Source: Collinsella aerofaciens (GTDB taxonomy: Bacteria; Actinomycetota; Coriobacteriia; Coriobacteriales; Coriobacteriaceae). Taken from it: 61,543 nt of DNA. The notes below the pieces were generated by a model. The model was given only the letters and a program-made list of their open reading frames with translations, made no database searches and was not told where the DNA came from. Made by a program: the position numbers and the translations under genes. Position 1 is the stretch's first letter, and each line of letters starts with the position of its first letter. Shown piece after piece: positions 10,036 through 19,552 of the stretch. The stretch covers positions 1 to 61,543 of the forward strand of contig NZ_SPFY01000013.1 in the NCBI RefSeq assembly GCF_005844325.1. Reading direction: 5' to 3'.

Positions 10036-13000
10036 GTGTATCTCAAGTCCCTTACGCTCAAGGGGTTCAAGTCGTTTGCCGACCGCGCCCATATGACGTT
10101 TGAGCCGGGCCTGACCGTCATCGTCGGTCCCAACGGCTCGGGAAAATCGAACATCTCCGACTCGATTCTGTGGGTCCTGGGCGAGCAGAGTGCCAAGCAG
10201 CTGCGCGGCCAGGCCATGGAGGACGTCATCTTCTCGGGCTCGTCGGCGCGCAAGCCGGTGGGTGTCGCCGAGGTCACGCTGGTGCTCGATAACTCGGACC
10301 ATATGCTGCCCGTCGACTTTGACGAGGTCGCCATCACCCGTCGTATGTATCGCTCGGGCGAAAGCGAGTACCTCATCAACTCGAGCCCGTGCCGCCTGAT
10401 GGACATTCAGGACATCCTGCACGATTCGGGCCTGGGCAAGGATACGCATTCCATCATCAGCCAGGGCAAGCTCGACGCCATTTTGCAGAGCCGCCCCGAG
10501 GAGCGCCGCGCCCTGATCGAGGAGGCTGCCGGCATCTCCAAGCACAAGCGCCGCAAGGAACGTGCGCTCAAAAAGATTAAATCGATGGACGAGCACCTGA
10601 CCCGTGCCCGCGACATCAATAAGGAGATCGCCCGTCAGCTGCGGCCGCTGGAGCGTCAGGTCGATCGCGCGCGCAAGTACAAAGAGCTGTCCTCGCGCGC
10701 GAACGAGCTTACGCAGATGCTGGCCGTCGACGAGCTCCGTTCGCTGCAGTCGCAGTGGAACGACCTGGAGAGCCGCTCCAAGGAGGGCGCTGCCGAGCTT
10801 GAGCTTGCGCAGTACCGCCTGGGCGAAAAGGAGCGCGAGCTCGAGAAGCTCCAGGTCATGCTCGAGGAAAAGGGCCTTTTTGTGGGCGATCTGGGCGAGC
10901 AGCGCCGCCATATGCAAGACGTGGTCGGCCGCATTAACTCCGATATGCGCCTGCTCGAGGAAAAAGGCCACAACATGGTGTCGCGCCTGTCCGACATGCG
11001 CGGCCAGATTTCGAGCTCCGAACATCAGCGTCGTCGCGTGGTCGAGGAGCTCGAGGATGCGCGTGCCCAGCTTGAGGAAGTTACCGGTGCGCACATGCAG
11101 GCCCAGGACGACGTTGACGCCGCTGCTCCTGCCGCCGCCCAGCTCCACGAGCGTCGCGTTGCGCTCGACAATCAGATTTCGCAGCTTACGCGCGAGCAGC
11201 GCGATGTGCAGCGTGCGGCCGATAACGCCGCGCTCGAGCTTGCCAAGGTGAAGGACTCGCTGAGCAACGCCGAGGTCGAGGACAACATGTACGCCTCGCG
11301 CCTGGAGCAGATCGACGAGCAGCTCGAGGAGGTCACGGCCTCGCTCGAGAGCCGTCGCGACCGCGCTGAGGAGCTCGAAGGTGCGCTCGATCAGGCTCGC
11401 CAAGCCCAGGTCGATGCGCGTGAGGCCACCGAGGTCGCCCGTGCGGCGTTGAAGGACCTGCGTAATCGCGAGAGCGAGGCGCGCAATAAACTGTCCGAGG
11501 TTCGCTCTGAGCTCGCGAGCCAAAAGAAGCTCGATGCCCGCATGGCTGACAGCTCGCCGCTTGTGAGCCGTCTGATGGGCGCGTTGGGCGATGATGTCTC
11601 GGGTCGTCTGGGCGATGTGCTCGAGGCCCCTCGTGAGCTCGAGGGTCTGGTCGAGCAGCTGCTTGCCGGCGATATCGATGCCCTGCTGTTTGATGACGCC
11701 GCCACGCTTGAGCGTGCCGGCCGTGCGGCTCTGGACCAAAAGAAGGCCTCAGGTGAGGCGCTGCTGATGGCGCGCGGCGTGAGCGGCGGTGCTGCTGCTA
11801 AGGGCGCTGCCGGTTCGCGTTTGGTCGATCGTCTGTCCGTGCGTTCCGGTTATGGCCCGGTTGTCGAGGCCCTGCTTGGCGGCTATTACGTGGTCGATGA
11901 CTTGGCTGCCGCGCTGGCGGCACCAGTCGTTGACGGTGTGACCTATGTGACTCCCGATGGCGCCCGCGTGAGCTGTGGCGGCCTGGTGCGCGTTGGACTC
12001 GATGCCGGCGAGGCTTCGGGCGCCTTGGAGCGCAAGCGCCGTATTCGTGAGCTGGAGGGCCTGGAGCCCGATTTGACTACCGTGTTTGAGCATGTGTCGG
12101 ACCAGGTTGTCGAGGCCAACGCGGCCGTCGAGGAGGCGCGTTCCGCCGAAGGCGATGTGGCCGGCGAGATTGCCCGCCTTGAGGGCGAGCGTCGCTCGCT
12201 GCTCTCCGAGATCGGCCGCCTGGAGCAAAGCGCCAACAATGCCGAGGTCGAGCGCGTGCGCATTTCCAAGCGCCGCGAGCAGGCTGCCGAGGCCGTTCGT
12301 GCCGCTCGTCCACGCGTGGATGAACTTACCCGTTCGCGTGACGAAGCTCGTGCGCAGGCGAGCGACTTAGGTCTTCAGATTGCCGAAGCCAACGACGATC
12401 TCGACCGCGTGCGTCGCGACGATTCCGAGGCCGCCGGCAAGCTCGCCGACGCTAAGGTGCGCCTGGCTCAGACGAGTGAGCGCCTGCGTTCTCTGAAGGG
12501 CCGCGTGCCCGACCTGGAGCATCGCCTGGAGGGCATCGACCGCCGTATCCGCGGAACACGCCAGGCCTCGCGCTCGCTTGAGCTGCTGCGCCTTCGCGTC
12601 GATCCCATGCACGAGCGCTATTCTGCCCTGTTGGAGCGCGCCTCGGACTGGGCGGCACGCCTGCGCGATCAGGCAACGCTTGAGGAGGCGGACTCGGCTT
12701 CGCTTAAGAAGACCATCGAGGACGCCAAGACCGAGGTCGCCCGCGCCAAAGAGAGGGTCGATGTTGCCGCCACGACGCAAAATGAGTTCAAGGTGGCGCG
12801 CGGCAAGCTCGAGGTGCAGGTAGAGGCTGCCATTAAGGCCATCACCGCCGACGGCACCACGGTGCTCGAGGAGGCGCTCATGCTGCCGGCGCCCACCGAT
12901 CGCGACGCCGCCGAGCGCGAGCTTAACCAACTCGTGCGCCAGATCAACAACCTGGGTCCTGTGAACCAAGTCGCCATGGAGGAGTACGAGCAGCTCAAGC

Positions 13001-13572
13001 GCCGCGCCGATTACATCGAGGAGCAGCTGGCCGATCTGGAGAGCGCGCGCAAGGCGCTCACCAAGATCACCGTGGCGATCGATCGCAAGATGCGCAAGGC
13101 CTTCCTGGTGACCTTTGAGAAGGTCGATGCGAACTTCCGCGAGATCTTCGCCATGCTCTTCCCGGGCGGTCAGGCGCATCTGGAGATGACCGACCCCGAG
13201 CATCCGGCCGAGACGGGCATTGAGGTCGTGGCGCAGCCGCGCGGCAAGCGCATCACCAAGATGATGCTCATGTCGGGTGGCGAGAAGAGTCTGACGGCGC
13301 TCGCCCTGCTCTTTGCCGTATACCGTACGCGCACGGTGCCGTTCTATGTGCTGGACGAGGTCGAGGCCGCGCTCGACGACGCCAACCTGTCCAAGCTCAT
13401 CGGTGCTCTCGATGTGCTGCGTTCCGATACGCAGCTCTTGGTAATCTCGCATCAGCGCCGTACTATGGAGGATGCTGACGTTCTCTACGGCGTCTCGATG
13501 CAAGCCGACGGCGTCAGTCGCGTCGTCTCGCAAAAACTCGATCGCGAAACCGGAAAGGTCGTGAATGCATAA
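10036..13572 (+). CDS. smc: Chromosome partition protein SMC
   Basis: SMC is the ATPase of the condensin that organises and segregates the chromosome. The 1178-residue protein has Walker A GPNGSGKSN at 31-39, a long coiled coil, a hinge around residues 510-660, and a returning coiled coil. Near residues 1079-1114 come the ABC signature MSGGEKSLTALAL and Walker B FYVLDEVEAALDD. The start is GTG with GAGGAA upstream. The partner genes scpA and scpB are not in the window. The stop overlaps the ftsY start by one base. Confidence 0.97.
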   Translation: MYLKSLTLKGFKSFADRAHMTFEPGLTVIVGPNGSGKSNISDSILWVLGEQSAKQLRGQAMEDVIFSGSSARKPVGVAEVTLVLDNSDHMLPVDFDEVAITRRMYRSGESEYLINSSPCRLMDIQDILHDSGLGKDTHSIISQGKLDAILQSRPEERRALIEEAAGISKHKRRKERALKKIKSMDEHLTRARDINKEIARQLRPLERQVDRARKYKELSSRANELTQMLAVDELRSLQSQWNDLESRSKEGAAELELAQYRLGEKERELEKLQVMLEEKGLFVGDLGEQRRHMQDVVGRINSDMRLLEEKGHNMVSRLSDMRGQISSSEHQRRRVVEELEDARAQLEEVTGAHMQAQDDVDAAAPAAAQLHERRVALDNQISQLTREQRDVQRAADNAALELAKVKDSLSNAEVEDNMYASRLEQIDEQLEEVTASLESRRDRAEELEGALDQARQAQVDAREATEVARAALKDLRNRESEARNKLSEVRSELASQKKLDARMADSSPLVSRLMGALGDDVSGRLGDVLEAPRELEGLVEQLLAGDIDALLFDDAATLERAGRAALDQKKASGEALLMARGVSGGAAAKGAAGSRLVDRLSVRSGYGPVVEALLGGYYVVDDLAAALAAPVVDGVTYVTPDGARVSCGGLVRVGLDAGEASGALERKRRIRELEGLEPDLTTVFEHVSDQVVEANAAVEEARSAEGDVAGEIARLEGERRSLLSEIGRLEQSANNAEVERVRISKRREQAAEAVRAARPRVDELTRSRDEARAQASDLGLQIAEANDDLDRVRRDDSEAAGKLADAKVRLAQTSERLRSLKGRVPDLEHRLEGIDRRIRGTRQASRSLELLRLRVDPMHERYSALLERASDWAARLRDQATLEEADSASLKKTIEDAKTEVARAKERVDVAATTQNEFKVARGKLEVQVEAAIKAITADGTTVLEEALMLPAPTDRDAAERELNQLVRQINNLGPVNQVAMEEYEQLKRRADYIEEQLADLESARKALTKITVAIDRKMRKAFLVTFEKVDANFREIFAMLFPGGQAHLEMTDPEHPAETGIEVVAQPRGKRITKMMLMSGGEKSLTALALLFAVYRTRTVPFYVLDEVEAALDDANLSKLIGALDVLRSDTQLLVISHQRRTMEDADVLYGVSMQADGVSRVVSQKLDRETGKVVNA

Positions 13573-14489
13573 TGGGATTCTTTGACGCACTCTCGCGCGG
13601 ACTTGAGCGCAGCCGCGAGGCCCTCAACGAGGTCTTCTACTTTGGCGGTGAGGTCGACGAGGATTTTTGGGAGGACCTTGAGGACACCCTCGTTATGGGT
13701 GACATGGGTGCCGAGGTCGCCATTCAGGTCTCCGATGACCTGCGCGATGCCGCGGCCAAGAAGAACCTCAAGACCGCCCCGCAGCTTCGCCGCGCCCTGG
13801 CCGAGCAGCTCGAGGGCCATTTTGTGCCTGTTGAGCGCGACCCGTTTTCCGATACGCCGAGCTGCGTGCTGTTTGTCGGTATCAACGGCGCCGGCAAGAC
13901 CACCACGGTCGGCAAGATTGCGAGCGCCATGGCCGCCCGCGGCAAGAACGTGGTCATCGGTTCGGCCGACACCTTCCGCGCCGCCGCTATCGAGCAGCTC
14001 GATGTGTGGGGTCAGCGTGCCGGCGTACCGGTTATCAAGCGTGACCGCGGTTCCGATCCGGCGAGCGTGTGCTATGACGTGCTCGACGAGGCCGATAAGC
14101 GCGGCAGCGACCTGGTGCTCATTGATACCGCCGGTCGTCTGCACACGAGCCCCGAGCTCATGCGCGAGCTCGCCAAGGTGGTCAATGTGACTCGTAAGCG
14201 CGCCGCCAATATGGCCGCCGGTCCCATGCCGGTCTCGGTCGTGCTTGTGATCGATGCCGCCACTGGTCAGAACGGTCTGAACCAGGCGCTCGAGTTTAAC
14301 GAGGCGCTGGGCCTGGACGGTATTATCATGACTAAGCTCGACGGCACGGCTAAGGGCGGTATCGCCATGGCCGTGGCCGAGAAGCTCAAGCTCCCGATCC
14401 TGCGCATCGGCGTGGGCGAGCAGGTCGATGACCTGCAGGAGTTTAACGCCAAAGATTTCTGCCGCGCCCTGGTGGGCGAGTCCAACTAA
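13572..14489 (+). CDS. ftsY: Signal recognition particle receptor FtsY
   Basis: FtsY is the membrane receptor for SRP. The 305-residue protein has only a short N-terminal region, then the N domain and the G domain. The P-loop is GINGAGKTTT at about 104-113, followed by DTAGR near residue 185 and MTKLDGTAKGG. The long acidic A domain of enterobacterial FtsY is absent, as is usual in Gram-positive bacteria. Gene order smc-ftsY-ffh places it beside its partner Ffh. Confidence 0.96.
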   Translation: MGFFDALSRGLERSREALNEVFYFGGEVDEDFWEDLEDTLVMGDMGAEVAIQVSDDLRDAAAKKNLKTAPQLRRALAEQLEGHFVPVERDPFSDTPSCVLFVGINGAGKTTTVGKIASAMAARGKNVVIGSADTFRAAAIEQLDVWGQRAGVPVIKRDRGSDPASVCYDVLDEADKRGSDLVLIDTAGRLHTSPELMRELAKVVNVTRKRAANMAAGPMPVSVVLVIDAATGQNGLNQALEFNEALGLDGIIMTKLDGTAKGGIAMAVAEKLKLPILRIGVGEQVDDLQEFNAKDFCRALVGESN

Positions 14490-14499
14490 GGAGTAACCA

Positions 14500-15975
14500 G
14501 TGTTTGATTCCCTGAGCGATCGCCTCAACGACACATTTGACCGCCTGCGCGGTAAGGGTAAGCTGACCGAGGCCGATATTACCTCGGCCATGCGCGATAT
14601 TCGTATGGCGTTACTCGAGGCCGACGTTAACTTTAAGGTCGTCAAGGAGTTCGTTGCCAAGACCAAGGAGCGCTGCATGACCGCCGAGGTCATGGAGTCG
14701 CTGTCGCCGGCGCAAAACGTCGTCAAGATCGTGCTCGACGAGCTCACCGAGATGCTTGGCTCAACCGAGAGCAAGCTCGTCTTTAGCAACCGCATTCCCA
14801 ATGTCATCATGCTCGTGGGCCTGCAGGGCTCCGGTAAGACCACGGCTGCCGTAAAGCTGGCCTACCTGCTCAAGAAGCAGGGCCGCTCGCCGCTGCTCGC
14901 CGCGTGCGACGTCTACCGTCCCGCCGCTGCCGACCAGTTGGCCACGCTCGGTGGCGAGATCGGCGTGCCGGTCTTCCGCGGCGACGGTGCGCATCCGGTC
15001 GACATCGCCAAGGGCGCCATCCAGGAGGCCGTCGACCACCTGCGCGACGTGGTCATCGTCGATACCGCCGGTCGCCTTCAGATCGACGAGCAGATGATGC
15101 AGGAGGCCGTCGACATCAAGAAGGCCGTCAAGCCCGATCAGGTGCTGATGGTCGTCGATGCCATGACCGGCCAGGATATCGTCAACGTCGTCTCGACCTT
15201 CGCCGATCGCACCGACTTTGACGGTGTGATTATCTCCAAGCTCGACGGTGACGCCCGTGGCGGTGGCGCACTTTCGGTGCGTCAGGTGACTGGCAAGCCC
15301 ATCAAGTTTGTGAGCATGGGTGAGAAGCCCGATTCGCTGGAGCCGTTCTATCCCGATCGCATGGCCAAGCGCATTTTGGGCATGGGCGACGTCGTCGGCA
15401 TCATCGAGAAGGCCCAGGAGGCAGCCGATGCAGAGCAGCTCGAGGCTGCCGAGCGTATGCTGCGCGAGGGCTTTACCATGAACGATATGCTCGACCAGAT
15501 GAAAGCCGTCAAGAAGATGGGCGGCATGAAGGGCATTCTGGGTATGCTCCCCGGTGGCCAGCGCGCCCTCAACCAGATGGGCGGCAACCTGGACGAGGGC
15601 ATCTTCGACAAGAATGAGGCCATCATCATGTCGATGACCAAGGAGGAGCGCCTTCGCCCCTCCATTATCAACGGCCAGCGTCGCGCCCGTATCGCCAGGG
15701 GCGCCGGCGTAACCCCCACCGAGGTCAACAGCCTTATGAAGCAGTGGGGCGAGATGAACAAGATGATGGGCCGCATGCGCACGATGGCCAATCAAGCGCA
15801 GGCCGGCGGCAAGAAGGGCAAAAAGGGTAAGAAGGGCAAGAAGATGCGCATGCCCAATATCCCTGGCCTGGACGCTATGGGTCTGGGCGGTATGGGCGGC
15901 CTGGGCACGGGCGGTCCCAAGTCCGATATGGAGCTGCTGCGCCAGATGGAAGCGCAGATGCGCAATAAGAAATAG
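14500..15975 (+). CDS. ffh: Signal recognition particle protein Ffh
   Basis: Ffh binds signal sequences and 4.5S RNA and docks on FtsY. The 491-residue protein has P-loop GLQGSGKTT at about 107-115, DTAGRLQ, SKLDGDARGG and a C-terminal methionine-rich M domain with the SRP-RNA motif RRARIARGAG. A lysine/glycine stretch (repeated GKK) and a GLGGMGG segment lie near the C-terminus. The start is GTG with AAGGAG upstream. A strong terminator follows. Confidence 0.97.
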   Translation: MFDSLSDRLNDTFDRLRGKGKLTEADITSAMRDIRMALLEADVNFKVVKEFVAKTKERCMTAEVMESLSPAQNVVKIVLDELTEMLGSTESKLVFSNRIPNVIMLVGLQGSGKTTAAVKLAYLLKKQGRSPLLAACDVYRPAAADQLATLGGEIGVPVFRGDGAHPVDIAKGAIQEAVDHLRDVVIVDTAGRLQIDEQMMQEAVDIKKAVKPDQVLMVVDAMTGQDIVNVVSTFADRTDFDGVIISKLDGDARGGGALSVRQVTGKPIKFVSMGEKPDSLEPFYPDRMAKRILGMGDVVGIIEKAQEAADAEQLEAAERMLREGFTMNDMLDQMKAVKKMGGMKGILGMLPGGQRALNQMGGNLDEGIFDKNEAIIMSMTKEERLRPSIINGQRRARIARGAGVTPTEVNSLMKQWGEMNKMMGRMRTMANQAQAGGKKGKKGKKGKKMRMPNIPGLDAMGLGGMGGLGTGGPKSDMELLRQMEAQMRNKK

Positions 15976-16000
15976 GGCTGTAATTCCAGCTTGATATGGC

Positions 16001-16036
16001 AAAGGCCACTCGGAAGCTACCGGGTGGCCTTTGTTG
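16001..16036 (+). terminator. Terminator after ffh
   Basis: AAAGGCCACTCGG at 16001-16013 pairs with CCGGGTGGCCTTT at 16020-16032. T-rich sequence follows. It ends the long plsX-to-ffh block and lies between ffh and the convergent DUF134/NifX gene. Confidence 0.8.
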
Positions 16037-16095
16037 TTGGCTTTGATTGTTGGGTTGAGTTCGGCGTCGCGCCCCGAGCTCGCGGTGTCGTGCCG

Positions 16096-16860
16096 TTAGT
16101 GGCAGCTGCAGCCCTCGTGGCCCTCGTGCTCGTGATGGTCGTGGCAGCTGCAGGACTCGCCGTGTTCGTGGGCGTGGTCGTGGTCATGGCCGTGGCAGCC
16201 GCACGTGGCCTCGCCGTTCTGTGCGAGCGTGCCGGCGATAAGGGCCTCGACGCAAGCGTCGCTGTTGCCCTGGGCACCTGCGTATACCGTGATGCCGGCT
16301 TGGGCAAGCGCGTTGATAGCGCCACCGCCGATGCCGCCGCAGATGAGCGCGTCCACGCCACCGTTGGCGAGCAGGCCCGCAAGGGCACCGTGGCCGGTGC
16401 CGCCGGTGCCCACGACCTGTTCGTTGAGCACCTTGCCGTCCTGAATGTCGTAGATCTTGAACTGCTCGCTGCGGCCAAAGTGCATAAAGATGTTGCCGTT
16501 GTCGTACGTGGTTGCCACCCTCATGGTGTCGACCTCCTTTGCTGGCCATGCGGCCGTCGTTGTGGTGATGGGGGAGTACACGATATTGCCGCCTTTGATG
16601 ATGAGCGCTCGTCCGTTGACCAGCGCATTTGCTACCTTGCGATGCGCACGGCTGCAGATTGCCGCCACCGTGGCGCGCGCGATGCCCATCTGCTGTGCGA
16701 CTGCCTCTTGGTTAAGGCCTTCCAGGTCGCACAGGCGCAGCACCTCGAGTTCGTCGATCGTCATGTCGATGGCGTCTCCGCTCGCCAGGCCATCGGGGGT
16801 AAAGCCGCGGTATTCGGGGATGATCCCGACGCGGCGCAGTTTCTCGCGTCTTCCTGCCAT
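16096..16860 (-). CDS. DUF134 helix-turn-helix protein fused to NifX/NifB-type domain with His/Cys tail
   Basis: Residues 1-95 match the DUF134 (UPF0251) family, a sigma-70 region-4-like helix-turn-helix: IPEYRGFTPDGL, TIDELEVLRLCDLEGLNQEA, MGIARATVAAICSRAHRK. From about residue 113 a dinitrogenase iron-molybdenum cofactor (NifX-like) domain begins, MRVATTYDNGNIFMHFG. It includes GGTGHGALAGLLANGGVDAL and ICGGIGGGAINALAQAG. The last 35 residues are rich in His and Cys (CGCHGHDHDH and similar) and look metal-binding. The two domains are usually separate genes. A strong AAAGGAGGT precedes the internal ATG at 16522-16524, so the NifX part may also be made alone. It is divergent from thyA and probably autoregulated through the palindromes upstream. 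Confidence 0.82.
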   Translation of the reverse strand: MAGRREKLRRVGIIPEYRGFTPDGLASGDAIDMTIDELEVLRLCDLEGLNQEAVAQQMGIARATVAAICSRAHRKVANALVNGRALIIKGGNIVYSPITTTTAAWPAKEVDTMRVATTYDNGNIFMHFGRSEQFKIYDIQDGKVLNEQVVGTGGTGHGALAGLLANGGVDALICGGIGGGAINALAQAGITVYAGAQGNSDACVEALIAGTLAQNGEATCGCHGHDHDHAHEHGESCSCHDHHEHEGHEGCSCH

Positions 16861-16874
16861 GCACCCTCCTTATC

Positions 16875-16940
16875 TGACATATGTCAACAATAGAATAACG
16901 AAACTGTAGATTTGCGCAAGGAATTTCTGGCATATGTCAG
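16875..16940. promoter_or_regulatory. Two matching palindromic operators upstream of the DUF134/NifX gene
   Basis: CTGACATATGTCAA at 16874-16887 contains the perfect palindrome TGACATATGTCA. CTGGCATATGTCAG at 16927-16940 is a second near-perfect copy. Their centres are 53 bp apart, close to five helical turns, in the gap between the divergent regulator and thyA. Nothing else in the gap explains them, so they are candidate binding sites for the DUF134 protein. Confidence 0.6.
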
Positions 16941-17026
16941 AATATGAGGGCTTATGTTTGGGCTGTGGGGCCGCGTGCGCCTGGGCTACAATGAATCTCG
17001 CTTATAGGCGACTGACAGGAGGGTCA

Positions 17027-17875
17027 ATGAGCAAGGCTGATCAGCAGTTTGTAGCTATGTGCCGCGACATCTTGGACCATGGCACCACGACCGAGGGCCA
17101 AAAGGTCCGCCCGGTGTGGGAGGACGGCACCCCTGCCTATACCATTAAAAACTTTGGAGTTACGGCACGCTACGACCTGCGCGAGGAGTTCCCCGCGCTC
17201 ACCCTGCGTCGCACGGCGCTTAAGTCTGCGATGGATGAGATCCTGTGGATCTATCAGAAGAAGTCCAATAACGTGCATGACCTCAACAGCCATATTTGGG
17301 ATGAGTGGGCCGACGAGACCGGCTCTATCGGCAAAGCCTACGGCTACCAGATTGGGCAGAAGAGCCATTATGCCGAGGGTGACTTTGATCAGATGGACCG
17401 CGTGCTGTACGACCTCAAGCACACGCCGTACAGCCGCCGCATTATGACGAACACCTATGTGTTTAGCGACCTGTCCGAGATGCACCTGTATCCGTGCGCC
17501 TACAGCGTGACGTATAACGTGACGCAGCGCCCGCAGGACGACAAGCCGACGCTCAACATGATTCTCAACCAGCGTAGCCAGGATATTTTGGCCGCGAACA
17601 ACTGGAATGTGTGCCAGTACGCCATTTTGCTGATGATGGTTGCGCAGTCGGTCGATATGATCGCTGGCGAGCTGCTGCACGTGATTGCCGATGCCCACAT
17701 TTACGACCGTCATGTCGATATCATCCGCGAACTTATCGAGCGTCCGCAGTTTGCCGCGCCCAAGGTAACGCTCAACCCCGATGTGCATGACTTCTATGCG
17801 TTTACGACCGATGACCTGATCGTCGAGGGCTATGAGCACGGCCCGCAGGTCAAGAACATCCCCATCGCGGTGTAG
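17027..17875 (+). CDS. thyA: Thymidylate synthase
   Basis: ThyA methylates dUMP to dTMP using methylene-tetrahydrofolate. The 282-residue protein contains LKSAMDEILWIYQKKSNN-like and WDEWADETGSIGKAYGYQ-like stretches, the active-site cysteine in MHLYPCAYSVTYNV, and QRSQDILAANNWNVCQYA. The active-site context LYPCAYS differs from the usual PPCH but the cysteine is kept. The ATG at 17027 follows AGGAGGG; the frame is open further up but that part is not ThyA-like. folA starts nine bases after the stop, pairing the enzyme with the reductase that recycles its dihydrofolate. Confidence 0.93.
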   Translation: MSKADQQFVAMCRDILDHGTTTEGQKVRPVWEDGTPAYTIKNFGVTARYDLREEFPALTLRRTALKSAMDEILWIYQKKSNNVHDLNSHIWDEWADETGSIGKAYGYQIGQKSHYAEGDFDQMDRVLYDLKHTPYSRRIMTNTYVFSDLSEMHLYPCAYSVTYNVTQRPQDDKPTLNMILNQRSQDILAANNWNVCQYAILLMMVAQSVDMIAGELLHVIADAHIYDRHVDIIRELIERPQFAAPKVTLNPDVHDFYAFTTDDLIVEGYEHGPQVKNIPIAV

Positions 17876-17884
17876 GTGACGCGC

Positions 17885-18403
17885 ATGACGTGTAAGCTTT
17901 CTGCCATTGTCGCCGTGTGCGATGACTGGGGCATTGGGTGCGAGGGCGACATGGTGGTGTCCAATCGCGCCGATATGCGCCATTTTGTGGCCTGCACCAA
18001 GGGCTGCCCGGTTATCATGGGACGCAAGACCCTGCTGAGTTTTCCCGGCGGGCGTCCGCTCAAGAACCGCCGCAATATCGTGCTCACCCGCGACGAGAGC
18101 TTTGCCCCCGAGGGCGTCGACGTGGTGCATAGTATCGACGAGGCGCTCGCCGCGGTTGCCGATGAGCCCGTTGCCTGGGTGATCGGTGGCGGCGATGTCT
18201 ATCGGCATTTTTTGCCGTATTGCGTCGAGGCCGAGGTCACGCATAACCACTGCGTCCATGTCGTGGATACGTACTTTCCCGATTTGGAAGCCGATCCTGC
18301 GTGGGAGATTGCGCAGCGTAGCGGGGTCGCGACGATTGCCGCCGGTGAGGGTGACGAGGGCGTCGATTATGAGTTCGTGACGTATCGTCGCATCGAGGCG
18401 TAA
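17885..18403 (+). CDS. folA: Dihydrofolate reductase
   Basis: DHFR reduces the dihydrofolate produced by ThyA. The 172-residue protein has the N-terminal AIVAVCDDWGIGCEGDMVV, RADMRHF with the substrate-binding acidic residue, PVIMGRKTLLSFPGGRPL, and WVIGGGDVYRHFLPY. The ATG at 17885 has AGGTGA five bases upstream; a GTG at 17876, directly after the thyA stop, is an alternative. Both genes probably share a transcript. Confidence 0.93.
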   Translation: MTCKLSAIVAVCDDWGIGCEGDMVVSNRADMRHFVACTKGCPVIMGRKTLLSFPGGRPLKNRRNIVLTRDESFAPEGVDVVHSIDEALAAVADEPVAWVIGGGDVYRHFLPYCVEAEVTHNHCVHVVDTYFPDLEADPAWEIAQRSGVATIAAGEGDEGVDYEFVTYRRIEA

Positions 18404-18447
18404 ATCGTCTGGCGTGAACGGTATCATCGGGTTGATTGAATGCATGG

Positions 18448-18470
18448 GGCGGCGCTTAGCGTCGCCTCGT
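18448..18470 (+). terminator. Weak terminator-like hairpin after folA
   Basis: GGCGGCGC at 18448-18455 pairs with GCGTCGCC at 18459-18466 (one G-T pair) and is followed by TCGTTT. The T-tract is short, so termination may be partial. Confidence 0.45.
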
Positions 18471-18512
18471 TTGGTATAGATGTGCTGTATAGAAGGGTGC
18501 GGGCTGGCTGCT

Positions 18513-19427
18513 ATGACTGATGCCGTTGAGGTTCTGCGAATTGATTCGCTCGAGGACGAGCGGCTCGATGCCTACGTGCGACTGACCGAGCGTGAGCTTC
18601 GCTGCGTGCTGGAGCCGCAGAAGGGCATTTTTATCGCTGAGAGTGCCAAGGTCATCGAGCGTGCGGTTCGCGCCGGATATGAGCCGGTGAGCTTTCTTCT
18701 GGGCGAGCGCTGGCTCGACCAGATGATGCCGCTGTTTGACCAGCTTGTCGTGCGCGAGGGAGCGGGTCCGGTTCCCGTGTTCGTGGCCTCCATGGAGCTC
18801 ATGGAGCAGTTGACGGGCTTTAACGTGACGCGCGGCGCGCTGGCGGCGTTCCGTCGCCCGCGTCAGATTCCGGTTGATGAGTTCTTGGGCGGCGTTGTCG
18901 AGGCGGCGGGGGGTCGTCCGGTGCGCGTGTGCGTGCTTGAGGGTATTGTCGATCACACCAATGTTGGCGCGATTTTCCGCTCGGCTGCCGCATTGAACGT
19001 TGACGGTATTTTGGTCAGCCCGACGTGCTGCGATCCACTGTATCGTCGCTCGGCCCGCGTGAGCATGGGCACCGTGTTTCAGGTGCCGTGGACGCGCATT
19101 GGCAGCGAGGCTCGTGTGTGGCCGCATGATGGTCTGAGCGCGTTGCACGATGCCGGTTTTTCGTGTGCCGCTATGGCGTTGACGGACGACTCTGTTTCGC
19201 TTGATGATCCTGTACTGCGGAAGATTGATCGCTTGGCGATTTTTATGGGCACCGAGGGTGCCGGCTTGGGCGCCAAGACCATTGCCGGCTGTGACCACGC
19301 GGTGCGCATTCCGATGGCGCACGGGGTCGATTCGCTCAACGTGGCCGCGGCGAGCGCCGTCGCCTTTTGGCAGCTGTGCCCGCACGTGAGCAATGAGTAT
19401 CACTACCAGCCGGGTTTGTATCACTAG
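18513..19427 (+). CDS. SpoU/TrmH-family RNA 2'-O-methyltransferase
   Basis: The 304-residue protein has an N-terminal substrate-binding domain and a C-terminal SPOUT knot. Motif 1 is GIVDHTNVGAIFRSAAAL, motif 2 is IFMGTEGAGLG and motif 3 is IPMAHGVDSLNVAAASAVA. Members methylate the 2'-OH of tRNA or 23S rRNA ribose; the target cannot be told here. The ATG at 18513 is preferred by family start, although its ribosome site is weak. It lies alone between folA and the MATE gene. Confidence 0.86.
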   Translation: MTDAVEVLRIDSLEDERLDAYVRLTERELRCVLEPQKGIFIAESAKVIERAVRAGYEPVSFLLGERWLDQMMPLFDQLVVREGAGPVPVFVASMELMEQLTGFNVTRGALAAFRRPRQIPVDEFLGGVVEAAGGRPVRVCVLEGIVDHTNVGAIFRSAAALNVDGILVSPTCCDPLYRRSARVSMGTVFQVPWTRIGSEARVWPHDGLSALHDAGFSCAAMALTDDSVSLDDPVLRKIDRLAIFMGTEGAGLGAKTIAGCDHAVRIPMAHGVDSLNVAAASAVAFWQLCPHVSNEYHYQPGLYH

Positions 19428-19552
19428 GCAGATATTTTGCACTGGGCTCTGATTCGGGGTGTTTCGGTCGACGCCGGTCGGTGCTAAGCTGGTATTTGCT
19501 TTGGTCTTAAATTGCCGTTTTGTTGTTTAACATACGTTGGCGGGGAGGGCGT

